NCBI GenBank assembly: GCA_965204155.1
Contig: OZ241971.1
Location: 3,596,001-3,660,000, forward strand
From: UBA6522 sp965204155
GTDB taxonomy: Bacteria > Pseudomonadota > Gammaproteobacteria > Steroidobacterales > Rariloculaceae
Length of the DNA stretch: 64,000 nt
Reading direction: 5' to 3'
Shown here: in pieces, positions 8,074 through 17,754 of the stretch
How positions within the stretch are numbered: position 1 is the first letter of the stretch
Layout: every line of letters begins with the position of its first letter
Position numbers and translations under genes: made by a program
Notes under the pieces: generated by a model
What the model was told of the DNA's origin: nothing
Databases searched by the model: none
Seen by the model: the letters and a program-made list of their open reading frames with translations, nothing else

Positions 8074-9693
8074 ATGAACTGGAAGGGTGTACGGTGGCGG
8101 ACGGGGATTTTTGCAGCGGCGGCTGCGGCTGTGGCGGCGGCCATGATTCCGGTGGCTGTTGTCGGCCAGGATTCCGGCGCGGCAACGCCGAACGTCGTCT
8201 TCATCATCACCGACGACATGAGCTGGGTGCACATGGGCGCCTACGGCAACGACGAAATCGATACGCCCAACCTCGACCGGCTGGCCGGCGAAGGGGTGAT
8301 CTTCGAGAACGCTTTCGTCAGCACACCCTCGTGCACGCCGTCGCGAGCGTCGATCCTCACCGGGAGAAACGGATTCGAGCTGGAGGAGGGCGCCTCGCTA
8401 TGGGGTTATCTGCCGGCCAAATTCCCGACGTATACGGAGTTGCTGGCGGAGCAGGATTACCGGGTCGGGGCTACCGGGAAGGGCTGGGCGCCCGGTTTCC
8501 TCATCGATCGGGAAGTCAATCCGGCCGGCCAGCCGTACAACCAGATCCGGAATGCGCCCTTTGAAGACCTGTTCGATTCCGTGGCGATGTCGGATATCGA
8601 CTACGCCGCCAATTTCGAGGCATTTCTGGATTCAACGGACCCGGATCGGCCGTTCGCGTTCTGGATGGGAACCTATGAACCGCATCGCGGCTATACGCAG
8701 GGGATCGCGGCGGCGACAGGCAAGGACCCGGCGACGGTGACGGTGCCGGCGTTCCTGCCGGATGTACCGGAGGTCCGGGACGACATCACCGAGTACTACG
8801 CTGAAATCGAGCATGTCGACATGCACGTGGGACGGTTGCTGGAGGCGCTGACCGAGCGCGGGCTGCAGGACGATACCCTCGTCATCTTCACCTCGGACAA
8901 CGGCATGCCGTTTCCGCGGGCGAAGGCCACGCTGTACGACTACGGCACGCGCATGCCGCTGGTCATGTGGTGGGGCGATAACATCGAAGGCGGGCAGCGG
9001 GTCGACGAATTGGTCAGCCACACCGATATCGCGCCGACGATTCTTCAGATCGCCGGAGTGGAGGCGCCGTCGGAAATGAGTGGGCGAAGTCTCGCATCCC
9101 TGCTGACCGGGGAGCCGAGTCAGGCGCCCCGCGACGCGGTCTACATGTATCGGGAGCGGCACGGTTTCTATGCCGGTAGCGGGGGAATGTCCACTCCGGC
9201 CCGGGCCATCAGAACGCAGGACTATCTGCTGGTCTGGAATCCGAGCCCGGACGTGATGCCGCGCGACGTTGACGGCGGTCCCACCAATTCGTTCATGATC
9301 GAACACGCGGAGGAGTACCCGTCGCTGTACGAACACAGCTTTGGATTGCGGGACGAATATCAACTCTATGACGTGCGTGCAGACGCCTTTCAGATGCACA
9401 ATCTGGCGGGCGACGAGGCCTACGCCGAAGTGTTCGATGGCCTCCGTACGCAACTCTTCGCCTACCTCGAGTCCCGCCGGGACCCGCGAGTGCTGGGGAA
9501 TGCCGCGAGTCTTCTCTACGCTCCGTATTTCGGCGTTGTCTTCGCGCCCGGACTATTGCAGTGGGCGCCCGAGCAGCAGGGCCAGACCCTGTCATTCGAC
9601 GAACGCCGCGACTTGCTGCGCAAGGCGTATTCCAATATCGGCGAAATCGAGTTTTTCCAGCGAATGATCGCCGGACAGGCGGGGAGGCTGTAA
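8074..9693 (+). CDS. Exported sulfatase, S1 family (heparan-N-sulfatase-like)
   Basis: About 539 residues. The frame is open from 7957, but the ATG at 8074 directly precedes the positive n-region and alanine-rich signal peptide (TGIFAAAAAAVAAAMIP), so I start there. The formylglycine motif is CTPSR with C87. Metal ligands appear in FIITDDMSW, FTSDNGMP and the Cx2G-like RASILTGR helix. The GKGWAPG stretch is reminiscent of the sulfamidase-like branch (S1_8). It would remove sulfate groups from oligosaccharides in the periplasm and needs a formylglycine-generating enzyme, which is not in this window. Its TAA overlaps the next start by one base. Confidence 0.93.
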   Translation: MNWKGVRWRTGIFAAAAAAVAAAMIPVAVVGQDSGAATPNVVFIITDDMSWVHMGAYGNDEIDTPNLDRLAGEGVIFENAFVSTPSCTPSRASILTGRNGFELEEGASLWGYLPAKFPTYTELLAEQDYRVGATGKGWAPGFLIDREVNPAGQPYNQIRNAPFEDLFDSVAMSDIDYAANFEAFLDSTDPDRPFAFWMGTYEPHRGYTQGIAAATGKDPATVTVPAFLPDVPEVRDDITEYYAEIEHVDMHVGRLLEALTERGLQDDTLVIFTSDNGMPFPRAKATLYDYGTRMPLVMWWGDNIEGGQRVDELVSHTDIAPTILQIAGVEAPSEMSGRSLASLLTGEPSQAPRDAVYMYRERHGFYAGSGGMSTPARAIRTQDYLLVWNPSPDVMPRDVDGGPTNSFMIEHAEEYPSLYEHSFGLRDEYQLYDVRADAFQMHNLAGDEAYAEVFDGLRTQLFAYLESRRDPRVLGNAASLLYAPYFGVVFAPGLLQWAPEQQGQTLSFDERRDLLRKAYSNIGEIEFFQRMIAGQAGRL

Positions 9694-11276
9694 TGGCGAT
9701 TCGAACCTGCGAAACGGGACCGCGGCCGCATGCCGCCGGAACGGCCGGCCAGTTGCATATTCGGCATGGCGCCGGCACGGTGAACCGGCTGTTCCCCGGG
9801 CATGGTATCGGCACGGCTGGCAGGATCGCCCTTGCCACCGGCATCCTTGCTGGCCTGTCGATCGTCGCCGGATGCACAGACGCGGTGGATACGCCGGACG
9901 TGCCGGACACGACGGACACGACGGACACGGCGGGTTCGGTCGATGAGCGACCACCCAACTTCGTTATTCTGTTCGCCGATGACCTGGGCTACGGCGACCT
10001 GGGCAGTTACGGGCATCCCACCATCAAGACGCCCCACCTGGATCGGCTCGCCCGGGAAGGGCTCAGGCTCACACAGTTTTATTCTGCCGCGCCGCTGTGT
10101 ACGCCGAGCCGGGCGGCCCTGATGACGGGCCGGCTGCCGATCCGAAACGGCATGGTGGGGCGGCGCGGCGTGTTGTTCCCGGACTCTGCCGGCGGATTGC
10201 CGGCGTCGGAGACCACGATCGCCGAGGCGCTCAGGGCTCAGGGCTACGCCACTGCCACGGTCGGCAAATGGCACCTGGGCCACATACCGCAACATCTGCC
10301 CACGGCGCACGGGTTTGACGAGTACTTCGGTCTTCCCTATTCCAATGACATGCGCCCCGAGAACAACTGGGACTATGCCAGTGAGAATTTTCCGGTTCTG
10401 CCGTTAATGGAAGGAACGGAAGTGATCGAGCGGATCGTCGACCAGAGCCTGCTCACCGAACGCTACACGCAGCGGGCGATCGAGTTCATCGAGGCGAACC
10501 GGTCGCAGCCCTTCTTTCTCTATTTGCCCTATACGGCGCCGCATACGCCGCTGATGGTCACCCCGGAACGGGCCGGCACCAGCAAGCGGGGCCTGTACGG
10601 CGACGTGGTCGAGGAAATCGACTGGAGCGTGGGAGAAATCGCCGCGGCGCTGCAGCGCCTCGGACTGGCGGAAAATACCCTGGTCATTTTCACCAGTGAC
10701 AACGGCCCGTGGGGGTGGGCCGGTCTCAACGGTGGCTCGGCCGGTTTGCTGCGCGGCGCCAAGGGCAGCCCGTGGGAAGGTGGATACCGGGTGCCCGCCA
10801 TCGTCTGGATGCCCGGCACGGTGCCGGCAAACGTCGCGTCGGATGCTCTCGGGACCACGATGGATCTGTTGCCCACGTTCCTGAACATGGCCGGCGGGGA
10901 GGTGGGCAGCTACCCGGACCTGGACGGTATCGACATCACGGAGACTTTCCTGGAGCTTCGCGCCGTACGCGAGCGGGTCATCTACTACCGGCAGGACGAC
11001 TTTGTGGCGTACCGGCACGGCGCCTGGAAGCTCTTTGTCAACGATCCGAATCCCTGGTCGGACGAAATACAGGACAGCGACCTGCCGCTGCTCTACAACC
11101 TAGAAGTCGATCCGTCCGAGGCGTTCAACGTGGCGGAAGAAAACCCCGAAGTGGTGGAACAGATCACGGCGCTCGCTACTGCCCACAGCGACGCCGTCGT
11201 AAGAGTGCCCTCCCAACTCACCGCAATCTTGCCCGAATTCCAGGAAGAATATGATCGCTACCACAACAATCAATAG
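9693..11276 (+). CDS. Sulfatase, S1 family (arylsulfatase A-like), probable lipoprotein
   Basis: A 527-residue sulfatase translated from an ATG that shares a base with the previous stop codon. The formylglycine motif is CTPSR (C136), followed by RAALMTGRLPIRNGM. The metal site shows FADDLGYGD and FTSDNGPWG. A hydrophobic stretch ending LSIVAGC is a lipobox, so the mature enzyme is probably tethered by a lipid. The cysteine is followed by a linker rich in T-D repeats (DTTDTTDT). About 45 residues precede the hydrophobic core, longer than a normal lipoprotein signal; a GTG at 9780 would give a more usual length and is an alternative start. It acts with its two neighbours on differently placed sulfates, by inference. 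Confidence 0.92.
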   Translation: MAIRTCETGPRPHAAGTAGQLHIRHGAGTVNRLFPGHGIGTAGRIALATGILAGLSIVAGCTDAVDTPDVPDTTDTTDTAGSVDERPPNFVILFADDLGYGDLGSYGHPTIKTPHLDRLAREGLRLTQFYSAAPLCTPSRAALMTGRLPIRNGMVGRRGVLFPDSAGGLPASETTIAEALRAQGYATATVGKWHLGHIPQHLPTAHGFDEYFGLPYSNDMRPENNWDYASENFPVLPLMEGTEVIERIVDQSLLTERYTQRAIEFIEANRSQPFFLYLPYTAPHTPLMVTPERAGTSKRGLYGDVVEEIDWSVGEIAAALQRLGLAENTLVIFTSDNGPWGWAGLNGGSAGLLRGAKGSPWEGGYRVPAIVWMPGTVPANVASDALGTTMDLLPTFLNMAGGEVGSYPDLDGIDITETFLELRAVRERVIYYRQDDFVAYRHGAWKLFVNDPNPWSDEIQDSDLPLLYNLEVDPSEAFNVAEENPEVVEQITALATAHSDAVVRVPSQLTAILPEFQEEYDRYHNNQ

Positions 11277-12981
11277 CCGTCTTGCCGGGATTGGCCTGGC
11301 CCTTTGCGCCCTGCTGGCCAGCGGGCATGCCTGCGCACAGGCTGCGGGCGAGCAACCCAACATTCTCTGGCTTGTTGCCGAAGATCTGGGCCCGTATCTC
11401 GCGGGATTCGGGGACCCGACTGTGTCGACGCCTAATCTCGACCGGCTTGCGGCCGAGGGGGTGCGTTTTACCAACGTGTTTTCGGTTTCCGGGGTCTGCT
11501 CGCCGAGCCGGGCCGCGCTGGCTACGGGTATGTATCCCACCAGCATCGGTGCCCACCACATGCGCACCACCTACCAGCAGCCGGAAGCCAGGGAGATGGG
11601 CATCATCAACTATGAGGCCGTGCCCCCGCCGCACGTCAGGATGGTCAGCGAGATCATGCGCGAGCATGGCTATTACACGTCCAACAACTCCAAGGAGGAC
11701 TACCAGTTCCATCCGTCGATAATGGCTTGGGACGAGACCAGCCTGTTCGCTCACTGGCGCAACCGCCCCGAGGGGCAGCCGTTCTTCGCCGTGTTCAATT
11801 TCGGTGTGACCCACGAGAGTCAGATCTGGAATCCCGCGACAGTCTGGAACCTGCGCTACGACCGGGAGGAGTTTCCGCCGGACCGGAACGTGGAGCCGGT
11901 CTGGACACAGCATCCTGCGGGCGAGAGAAAGGAGTTGCTCATTCCGGCGGATCTTGAGGTGCCCATTCCTCCTTACCTGCCGGAAACGCCCGTGGTCATC
12001 AGGGATGTCCGCCAAATGTACTCCAACATCGTCGAGTTGGACGGGCACGTGGGTGTCGTGCTCGGCCAGCTCGAACAGGATGGCTTGTTCGACGACACGA
12101 TCATCGTGTGGTACACCGACCACGGCGGCCCGCTGCCGCGTCAAAAGCGATTGCTCTACGACTCGGGCCTGCACGTGCCGATGATCGTCCGCTATCCCGG
12201 CGGGGAACGGGCCGGCGAGGTGGACGACCGGCTGATCAGCTTTGTCGATTTCGCGCCCACGCTGCTGTCCCGGGCGGGCATTCAGGCGCCCGACTACATG
12301 CAGGGCAGGGCGTTCGACGGCGAGTTTGAGGAGGACGAACGTCCCTACATCTTCGCCGCAGCCGACCGCTTCGATGGCCACTACGACACGATCCGGGCGG
12401 TGCGGGACAAGCGATACAAGTACCTGAGAAATTTTCAGCCCGAGCGCGGTTACTACCTGCCTCTGGACTATCGGGAACTGATGGCGACCACGCAGGAGCT
12501 GTTGCGGCTGCGGGATGCCGGGGAACTGAACGAAATCCAGTCCCAGTGGTTCCGCCCTTCCAAACCCGAAGAGGAACTGTTCGACACCTGGAACGACCCC
12601 CACGAGTTGAACAACCTGGCCGCCGACCCGGCCCACGCAGAGCGGCTGGCCGAGTTCCGGCAGGCCCTGCAGGAGTGGATGGACGATGCCGGTGATATGG
12701 GCTTCATCCCCGAGACTGATTTGATCGAGCAGTTCTGGCCCGGAAGTCAACAACCGGGCACGGCCGATCCGGTGGTCGAAAGCGACGGCGCGGAAGTGAC
12801 AGTCTCGAGCGCCACGGTAGGCGCCTCGATCGGGTATCGGCGCCAGGGTGCAGGCGTACCCTGGTTGGGCTGGAACCTGTACTCTGGACCGCTGCGCCTT
12901 CAGCCAGGCGAGCGAATCGAAATCGTGGCCCATCGCCTGGGCTACGCCCCCAGCGAGACCGTGACCTACACGCATCGGTGA
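11251..12981 (+). CDS. Exported sulfatase, S1 family
   Basis: A 576-residue protein that starts 26 bp inside the preceding gene. The signal peptide is LAGIGLALCALLASGHACAQ. The formylglycine motif is CSPSR (C83) and the metal-binding strands are LVAEDLGPYL and YTDHGGPLPR. The segment ALATGMYPTSIGAHHMRT and the DSGLHVPMIVRYPGG stretch are typical of heparan-sulfatase-like members. The C-terminus carries an extra beta-domain of about 80 residues (VVESDGAEVTVSSATVG onwards) that resembles the chitobiase C-terminal type of module found on some bacterial sulfatases. It is the last gene of the first operon; a new transcription unit begins after it. Confidence 0.92.
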   Translation: MIATTTINSRLAGIGLALCALLASGHACAQAAGEQPNILWLVAEDLGPYLAGFGDPTVSTPNLDRLAAEGVRFTNVFSVSGVCSPSRAALATGMYPTSIGAHHMRTTYQQPEAREMGIINYEAVPPPHVRMVSEIMREHGYYTSNNSKEDYQFHPSIMAWDETSLFAHWRNRPEGQPFFAVFNFGVTHESQIWNPATVWNLRYDREEFPPDRNVEPVWTQHPAGERKELLIPADLEVPIPPYLPETPVVIRDVRQMYSNIVELDGHVGVVLGQLEQDGLFDDTIIVWYTDHGGPLPRQKRLLYDSGLHVPMIVRYPGGERAGEVDDRLISFVDFAPTLLSRAGIQAPDYMQGRAFDGEFEEDERPYIFAAADRFDGHYDTIRAVRDKRYKYLRNFQPERGYYLPLDYRELMATTQELLRLRDAGELNEIQSQWFRPSKPEEELFDTWNDPHELNNLAADPAHAERLAEFRQALQEWMDDAGDMGFIPETDLIEQFWPGSQQPGTADPVVESDGAEVTVSSATVGASIGYRRQGAGVPWLGWNLYSGPLRLQPGERIEIVAHRLGYAPSETVTYTHR

Positions 12982-13020
12982 GCCGCCGCACTGCCGTGTT
13001 GTTTGCGGGCGACACGAATA

Positions 13021-13052
13021 TGCATACGAATGCAAACATGAATACGTATGCA
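13021..13052. promoter_or_regulatory. Inverted repeat, candidate operator of the TonB receptor gene
   Basis: TGCATACG (13021-13028) and CGTATGCA (13045-13052) are exact reverse complements separated by 16 bp. The spacer contains further half-site-like pieces (GAATGCA, GAATACG). It lies about 75 bp upstream of the receptor start. No regulator gene was found in the window, so the binding protein is unknown. Confidence 0.5.
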
Positions 13053-13080
13053 GGCGACTCGTTGGACGGCCGCTTGGACC

Positions 13081-13086
13081 TATAAT
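13081..13086 (+). promoter_or_regulatory. Possible -10 element (TATAAT)
   Basis: A consensus -10 hexamer 42 bp upstream of the chosen receptor start and 28 bp after the inverted repeat. I found no good -35 at 16-18 bp, so expression may depend on an activator or on another sigma factor. Confidence 0.4.
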
Positions 13087-13127
13087 TCGCGGGTTTCCTC
13101 ATCATGGCATTAGATCGGGAGTGCAAA

Positions 13128-15905
13128 ATGGCGCGAAGCAAGAGGTCGAAGGCACGAATGACGTCCAGGCGGCAAGAATTCCCACTCAGGTTCAGCCCGC
13201 TCTCACTGGCGGTGGCAACGGCCGTCGGCTCGATGGCAGGGCACGTCATGGCGCAGGAATCCGAGGACGAGCAGGTCATTGAAGAGGTCGTCGTAACCGG
13301 TTTCCGCCAGAGCCTCCAGAACGCCATGGAACTCAAGCGCGATTCCGACCTGATCGTCGAGGCGATCTCGGCGGAGGATATCGGCAAACTCCCGGACAAC
13401 AGTATTGCGGAGGCGCTCACGCGATTGACGGGTCTCGCTGGGCAGCGTCTGAACGGACGCCAGCAAGTAATAAGCATTCGCGGCCTGGCGCCGGATTTCT
13501 CCACTGCGCTCCTCAACGGCCGCCAGCAGGTGAGCTCCGGCGACAATCGCGGCGTCGAGTTCGACCAGTACCCCTCGGAACTGCTTCAGGCGGTGGTGGT
13601 CTACAAGACGCCAGAGGCGTCGCTTACCGGTCAGGGCCTGGCCGGCACCGTGGACATGCGTACCATCAGTCCGCTTGAGTACGGCGAGCAGACCATCGCG
13701 TTCAACGTGCGCAACGAGTGGACCGCCTTCGACTCGCTCAACCCGGACGTGGACGACAGCGGGTTGCGCTACAGTCTCTCGTACACCGATCAGTCGGACG
13801 ACGGCACGCTGGGCTGGGCGGTCGGCTTCTCCAGCATCGCCTCTCCCGGCCAGCGCGAAGTCATCGACCTCTGGGGCTATAGCCCCTACGGTCCCGAGAA
13901 CGCGATGCTTCTGACCGGCGGCAACGCCTTTTCGAAGTCGGGACAACTGGAGCGCGACGGCGTGATGGCGGTCCTCGAATATCAGCCCAACGACCGCATC
14001 AACTCGACAATCGATGTCTACAGGTCGAGCTTCGACGAGACGACGCTGGTGCGTCAGATTGGCATGAATATGTTCCCGGCCTGGAATGGTTGGTCCTATG
14101 GGACATCGTTGAGCAACCCTCAGGTGACCGATGGCCTGATCACAGGCGGCACGTACAGCAACGTCAAGACCGTGCTCAGTCACAACCTGGAAGCGCGCGA
14201 TTCCAGCCTTTGGGCCGCCGGCTGGAACCTGGAAGCGGACATCGGGGAGTCCTGGACGGCGACCGTCGATATCAGCCACTCGGCGATTGACCGCCAGGAC
14301 GTCATTCTGGGACTCAACACCGGCACCGGACCCCACCTCGGCGATGGCGCCCTCGATACGATCGACTTCTCGATTGGCGGCGGCGCGCCCGTGTTTTCCT
14401 CCCTGCTCGACTACACCGCTCCCGGCGCCACCAGCCTGACGAGTCCGCAGGGATGGGGCGCCTGGGGATCCGGCATTCCCGGCGGGCAGGTGGGTTACGA
14501 CAACCGGCCCTCGATCGACGATGAACTCACCCAGATCCGCCTGAGCGCCGAGCGCTTCATGGACGGCCCGATCAGCAGCGTCGAATTCGGTGTGCAGCTC
14601 GACAGCCGTACGAAGTCAAGGCTGAACAGCGACGAGGGTTTTCTCGCGCTCACGTCCGGCGAACTCAGCCAGGAATTCGCTTCCACCGGCAACGTGACGA
14701 TTCCGTTCGGCCTTCCCGCCATCGCGACCTTTGATCCAATCGCCATGTGGGAGAGTGGAGTCTATCGGCGAGTGGACAATTTCCACAGCGGCGTCCTCGC
14801 CGGCGATTGGACCGTGGACGAAGATGTCTCCCTTGCCTACGTTCAGTTCGGTGTCGACACCGAGTGGGGAGCCACGCCCGTGACGGGCAATTTCGGCGTT
14901 CAGGTTGTTAGTACGGATCAAAGTTCCATAGGCAAGAGCGCGCGCCAGGGGCAGTCGCTTTCGGCGGAAGCCGCCGGACAGCAACAGGTAAGCGGCGGCG
15001 CGAGCTACACGGACGTTCTGCCGAGCCTCAATCTGAACTTCCTGATCGCGGAAGGGCAGTTTGTCCGCCTTGGTTTGGCGCGTACCCTGGCTCGAGCGAG
15101 GATGGACGAGTTGCGCGCCAGCCGCCAGGTCAATTTCAATTCCAGCCTGGTCAATTCGACGGACCCGGCGAATTCGCCCTGGGGCGGAAACGGAGGCAAT
15201 CCGGCCCTCGAGCCCTGGAGAGCCAATTCGATCGACCTGGCCTACGAGTGGTATTTCCAGGATGGGCTGGGTTACTTTGCGGTGGCGGCGTTCTACAAGG
15301 ATCTGCTCAATTACGTCTACGACTTGCCGGTGCTTGTGGACTTTTCCGAGTTTCCCACCGGCGACGTGACGCCGGCTCTGACGTCCGGCTTCGTAAACCG
15401 TCCGGCGAACGGGGACGGCGGCAAGCTTTCGGGCTACGAACTCTCGCTGCAGTTGGCCGGCGACCTCATCGTCCCGGAACTGGCCCCATTCGGCGCCGTA
15501 CTCAACGCGTCGTTCACGGACAGCGAAATCGCGCGCGGCACCGGAGACCCGTCCACACCGCTGCCGGGACTTTCCGACACCGTGTACAACATCACCCTGT
15601 ACTACGAGCAGGGCGGCTTCTCGGCACGCGTGAGCCAGAACTACCGGTCGGACTTCCTCGGCGAAGTGCAGGGCTTCGGCTCAAGCCGTACGCTGCGGTC
15701 GATCACCGAGGAAACGCTGATCGACGCCCAACTCAGCTACAGCTTCCCGGAAAGCAGCCCCATGACCGGCCTGACGTTGTACCTGCAAGGCACCAACCTG
15801 ACCAACGAACCGTTCACCGGCTTCCTGAACAACGACCACCGCCAGATCAAGGACTGGCAGGAGTATGGCGCGACGTACTTCTTCGGCGGATCGTACCGGT
15901 TCTGA
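13128..15905 (+). CDS. TonB-dependent receptor (carbohydrate type)
   Basis: About 925 residues. The ATG at 13128 has a GGGAG site six bases upstream; another ATG 24 bp earlier lacks one. The signal peptide ends GSMAGHVMAQ. The TonB-box-like region is QVIEEVVVTGFRQSL, the plug has SAEDIGKLPDNSIAEALTRL, and the barrel ends ATYFFGGSYRF with a terminal phenylalanine. These features match the large receptor class that imports oligosaccharides in Xanthomonas-, Caulobacter- and Alteromonas-like bacteria. Its C-terminal third is clearly related to the partial receptor at 1-732, so the locus has at least two paralogous receptors. It follows the sulfatase operon after a 146-bp gap with a candidate operator. 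Confidence 0.95.
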   Translation: MARSKRSKARMTSRRQEFPLRFSPLSLAVATAVGSMAGHVMAQESEDEQVIEEVVVTGFRQSLQNAMELKRDSDLIVEAISAEDIGKLPDNSIAEALTRLTGLAGQRLNGRQQVISIRGLAPDFSTALLNGRQQVSSGDNRGVEFDQYPSELLQAVVVYKTPEASLTGQGLAGTVDMRTISPLEYGEQTIAFNVRNEWTAFDSLNPDVDDSGLRYSLSYTDQSDDGTLGWAVGFSSIASPGQREVIDLWGYSPYGPENAMLLTGGNAFSKSGQLERDGVMAVLEYQPNDRINSTIDVYRSSFDETTLVRQIGMNMFPAWNGWSYGTSLSNPQVTDGLITGGTYSNVKTVLSHNLEARDSSLWAAGWNLEADIGESWTATVDISHSAIDRQDVILGLNTGTGPHLGDGALDTIDFSIGGGAPVFSSLLDYTAPGATSLTSPQGWGAWGSGIPGGQVGYDNRPSIDDELTQIRLSAERFMDGPISSVEFGVQLDSRTKSRLNSDEGFLALTSGELSQEFASTGNVTIPFGLPAIATFDPIAMWESGVYRRVDNFHSGVLAGDWTVDEDVSLAYVQFGVDTEWGATPVTGNFGVQVVSTDQSSIGKSARQGQSLSAEAAGQQQVSGGASYTDVLPSLNLNFLIAEGQFVRLGLARTLARARMDELRASRQVNFNSSLVNSTDPANSPWGGNGGNPALEPWRANSIDLAYEWYFQDGLGYFAVAAFYKDLLNYVYDLPVLVDFSEFPTGDVTPALTSGFVNRPANGDGGKLSGYELSLQLAGDLIVPELAPFGAVLNASFTDSEIARGTGDPSTPLPGLSDTVYNITLYYEQGGFSARVSQNYRSDFLGEVQGFGSSRTLRSITEETLIDAQLSYSFPESSPMTGLTLYLQGTNLTNEPFTGFLNNDHRQIKDWQEYGATYFFGGSYRF

Positions 15906-16090
15906 CCGGGTCGTACTGGTTCAGTCTCTGGGTTCGAGCGTTCCGCCGCTGAGTTGATTGCAGCGGCGGGACGTCGTGTTTCTGCGCGTCATCTCGCTTC
16001 CGCATCGCGCTGGCGTGGAGCGGCCTCTTCTGAGCCGAATAGCTGCCTTGGGGCTGAACACGCTCGACATCCTGGCTGCTCTCCACTCAA

Positions 16091-16258
16091 ATGGACGAAG
16101 TGCTGCCGGACGCGGACGAAGTGGTGATATTCGCTGGCCAGCGCTATCGGGAATATCTCGAAGGCTACCTCCGGCTCAGGTTCAATTCGGTGACAGTGCC
16201 GATGGAAGGTCTCAGAATCGGCCAGCAATTGAATTGGTTGAAGCGTGGTCAGGGTTGA
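16091..16258 (+). pseudogene. Remnant of a DUF6884 gene (C-terminal end)
   Basis: A 55-codon open frame that begins MDEVLPDADEVVIFAGQRY and ends MEGLRIGQQLNWLKRGQG. The AGQRYREYL and PMEGLRIG-QL-WL segments are what I recall as the conserved end of DUF6884 proteins, whose N-terminal portion is missing here. No ribosome-binding site is evident, so it is best read as a relic. It ends 26 bp before the CTAG flanking the insertion sequence. Function of the family is unknown to me. Confidence 0.55.
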
Positions 16259-16284
16259 TGCCACGCTCGGCTTCGATGCGCTAG

Positions 16285-16298
16285 CCCGAATAATGCAC
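16285..16298 (+). repeat. IS1380 left terminal inverted repeat
   Basis: CCCGAATAATGCAC, preceded by CTAG at 16281-16284. It matches the right end at 12 of 14 positions. Confidence 0.8.
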
Positions 16299-16323
16299 CA
16301 ATAAGGAGGCAAGGCTCCTATTA

Positions 16324-16358
16324 TTCGATATAATTCAGTTGCTTAGGCTGATATCGAA
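16324..16358 (+). promoter_or_regulatory. Hairpin next to the transposase ribosome-binding site
   Basis: TTCGATAT (16324-16331) pairs with ATATCGAA (16351-16358); the second arm runs into GAAGGAGA, the ribosome-binding site of the GTG start at 16371. Folding would hide the site, a common way for insertion sequences to limit translation from outside transcripts. Confidence 0.45.
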
Positions 16359-16370
16359 GGAGACCTTGCC

Positions 16371-17394
16371 GTGACACAATGTTACCAGAACGCGTTTGAG
16401 TTTCCACGTGTTTGTCGCCGTGTGGTGGAGGCACGTTTTGACGGTGGGGAGATCACCTCCGACGGTGGGTCGCTGCTGCTGCGTCAGGCCGACCGGTATT
16501 TGGGTTTGACCGAGGCGGTGGCCGGAGCGGTGTCGGATCGGCGCCGGCGCAAGAGCTGTATCCACGATGTGCACGCGTTGGTGCGCCAACGCGTCTACGC
16601 CGTGGCGCTGGGGTATGAGGATCTGAACGATCACGATGAGCTTCGCCGGGAGGTGGGGTTACAGACGGCGGTGGAGCGGGATCGGCCCTTGGCCAGTGCC
16701 TCGACGTTGTGCCGGTTCGAGAACCGGGCCGAGGCGGCCACGGCGTGGCGGATCCACGAGGTGCTGGTGGAGCGGTTCATCGACTCATTCGAGACACCGC
16801 CGAAGAAACTGATCCTGGACTTTGATGCCACCGACGATCCGGTGCACGGGGATCAGGCGGGTCGATTCTTCCACGGCTTTTATCGTCGTTACTGTTTTTT
16901 GCCGCTGTACGTGTTCTGCGGGGATCAGTTGTTGGTCAGCTATCTTCGCCCGTCGAACATCGATGCGGCCAAGCACAGTTGGGCGATCCTGTCGTTGTTG
17001 GTCAAGCGGCTGCGTCAGGCGTGGCCGGGCGTGCACATTGTGTTCCGGGGCGACTCCGGCTTTTGCCGCTGGAAGTTGCTGCGCTGGTGCGATCGCCATG
17101 CGGTGGATTACATCGTGGGGTTGGCGAAGAACGAACGGTTGAACGCACTCACCGCCGAGCACCGCGAAGCCGCCGCGGCCGAGGTGGCCGAGACCGGGGA
17201 GAAGGTGCGCCGGTTCGTGGAGCTGACCTACGGGGCGCGCACCTGGGACCGGCCCCGCCGGGTGATTGGAAAGATCGAACACACCCTGCGCGGCGCCAAC
17301 CCGCGCTACATCGTCACCTCGCTCAAGGGCGATCCGAAGGCGTTGTACGAGCGGCTGTACTGCGCCCGAGGGGACATGGAAAACCGGATCAAGG
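16371..17394 (+). CDS. IS1380-family transposase, exon 1
   Basis: The GTG start at 16371 follows GAAGGAGA. The first 341 codons encode the DDE transposase: FDGGEITSDGGSLLLRQADR near the start, the first acidic residue in ILDFDATDDPVHG, the second in VFRGDSGFCRW and the C-terminal glutamate in ARGDMENRIK. Without splicing the frame would read a few intron codons and stop near 17423. Joined to 19311-19600 the product is 437 residues, a normal length. The codon at the junction is G from this exon plus AA from the next. Confidence 0.9.
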
Positions 17395-17754
17395 GAGCGC
17401 CAGGCGAACTGGCGTACGTGTAGCCGGTGAAAGTCCGGCGGGAAGGAGAAGGTTAGCCACCACTTCCACCCCGAGTCATGGGCCTGCATTCGCGAGGATG
17501 GAGGTTAAGCGTTGACAGGGGCGCGAGCAGGCAGGGCTATTGAGCACCGTAAACGGTAATGATCGGAATGCCGAGGCTCTCTTTGAGGTCGAAGGCAGCA
17601 CCCGTCCAACCGTCATGGCGATGGCGGGGCGGGGTTCCGCGGTGTCTAAGAACTCAGGCATGTTCGTACGCACGTCGTCGGGACCTGGGAGGTCTCCGTG
17701 TCATCCCGCTGTCGTGGCGGGACCGCTGAGGAAAGGAGGTATCCGTAACCGAAG

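Noticed and set aside
11218..13035. 605-codon open frame on the minus strand
   Set aside because: Antisense to a clear sulfatase gene; composition rich in H, R, V and G as in other shadow frames.
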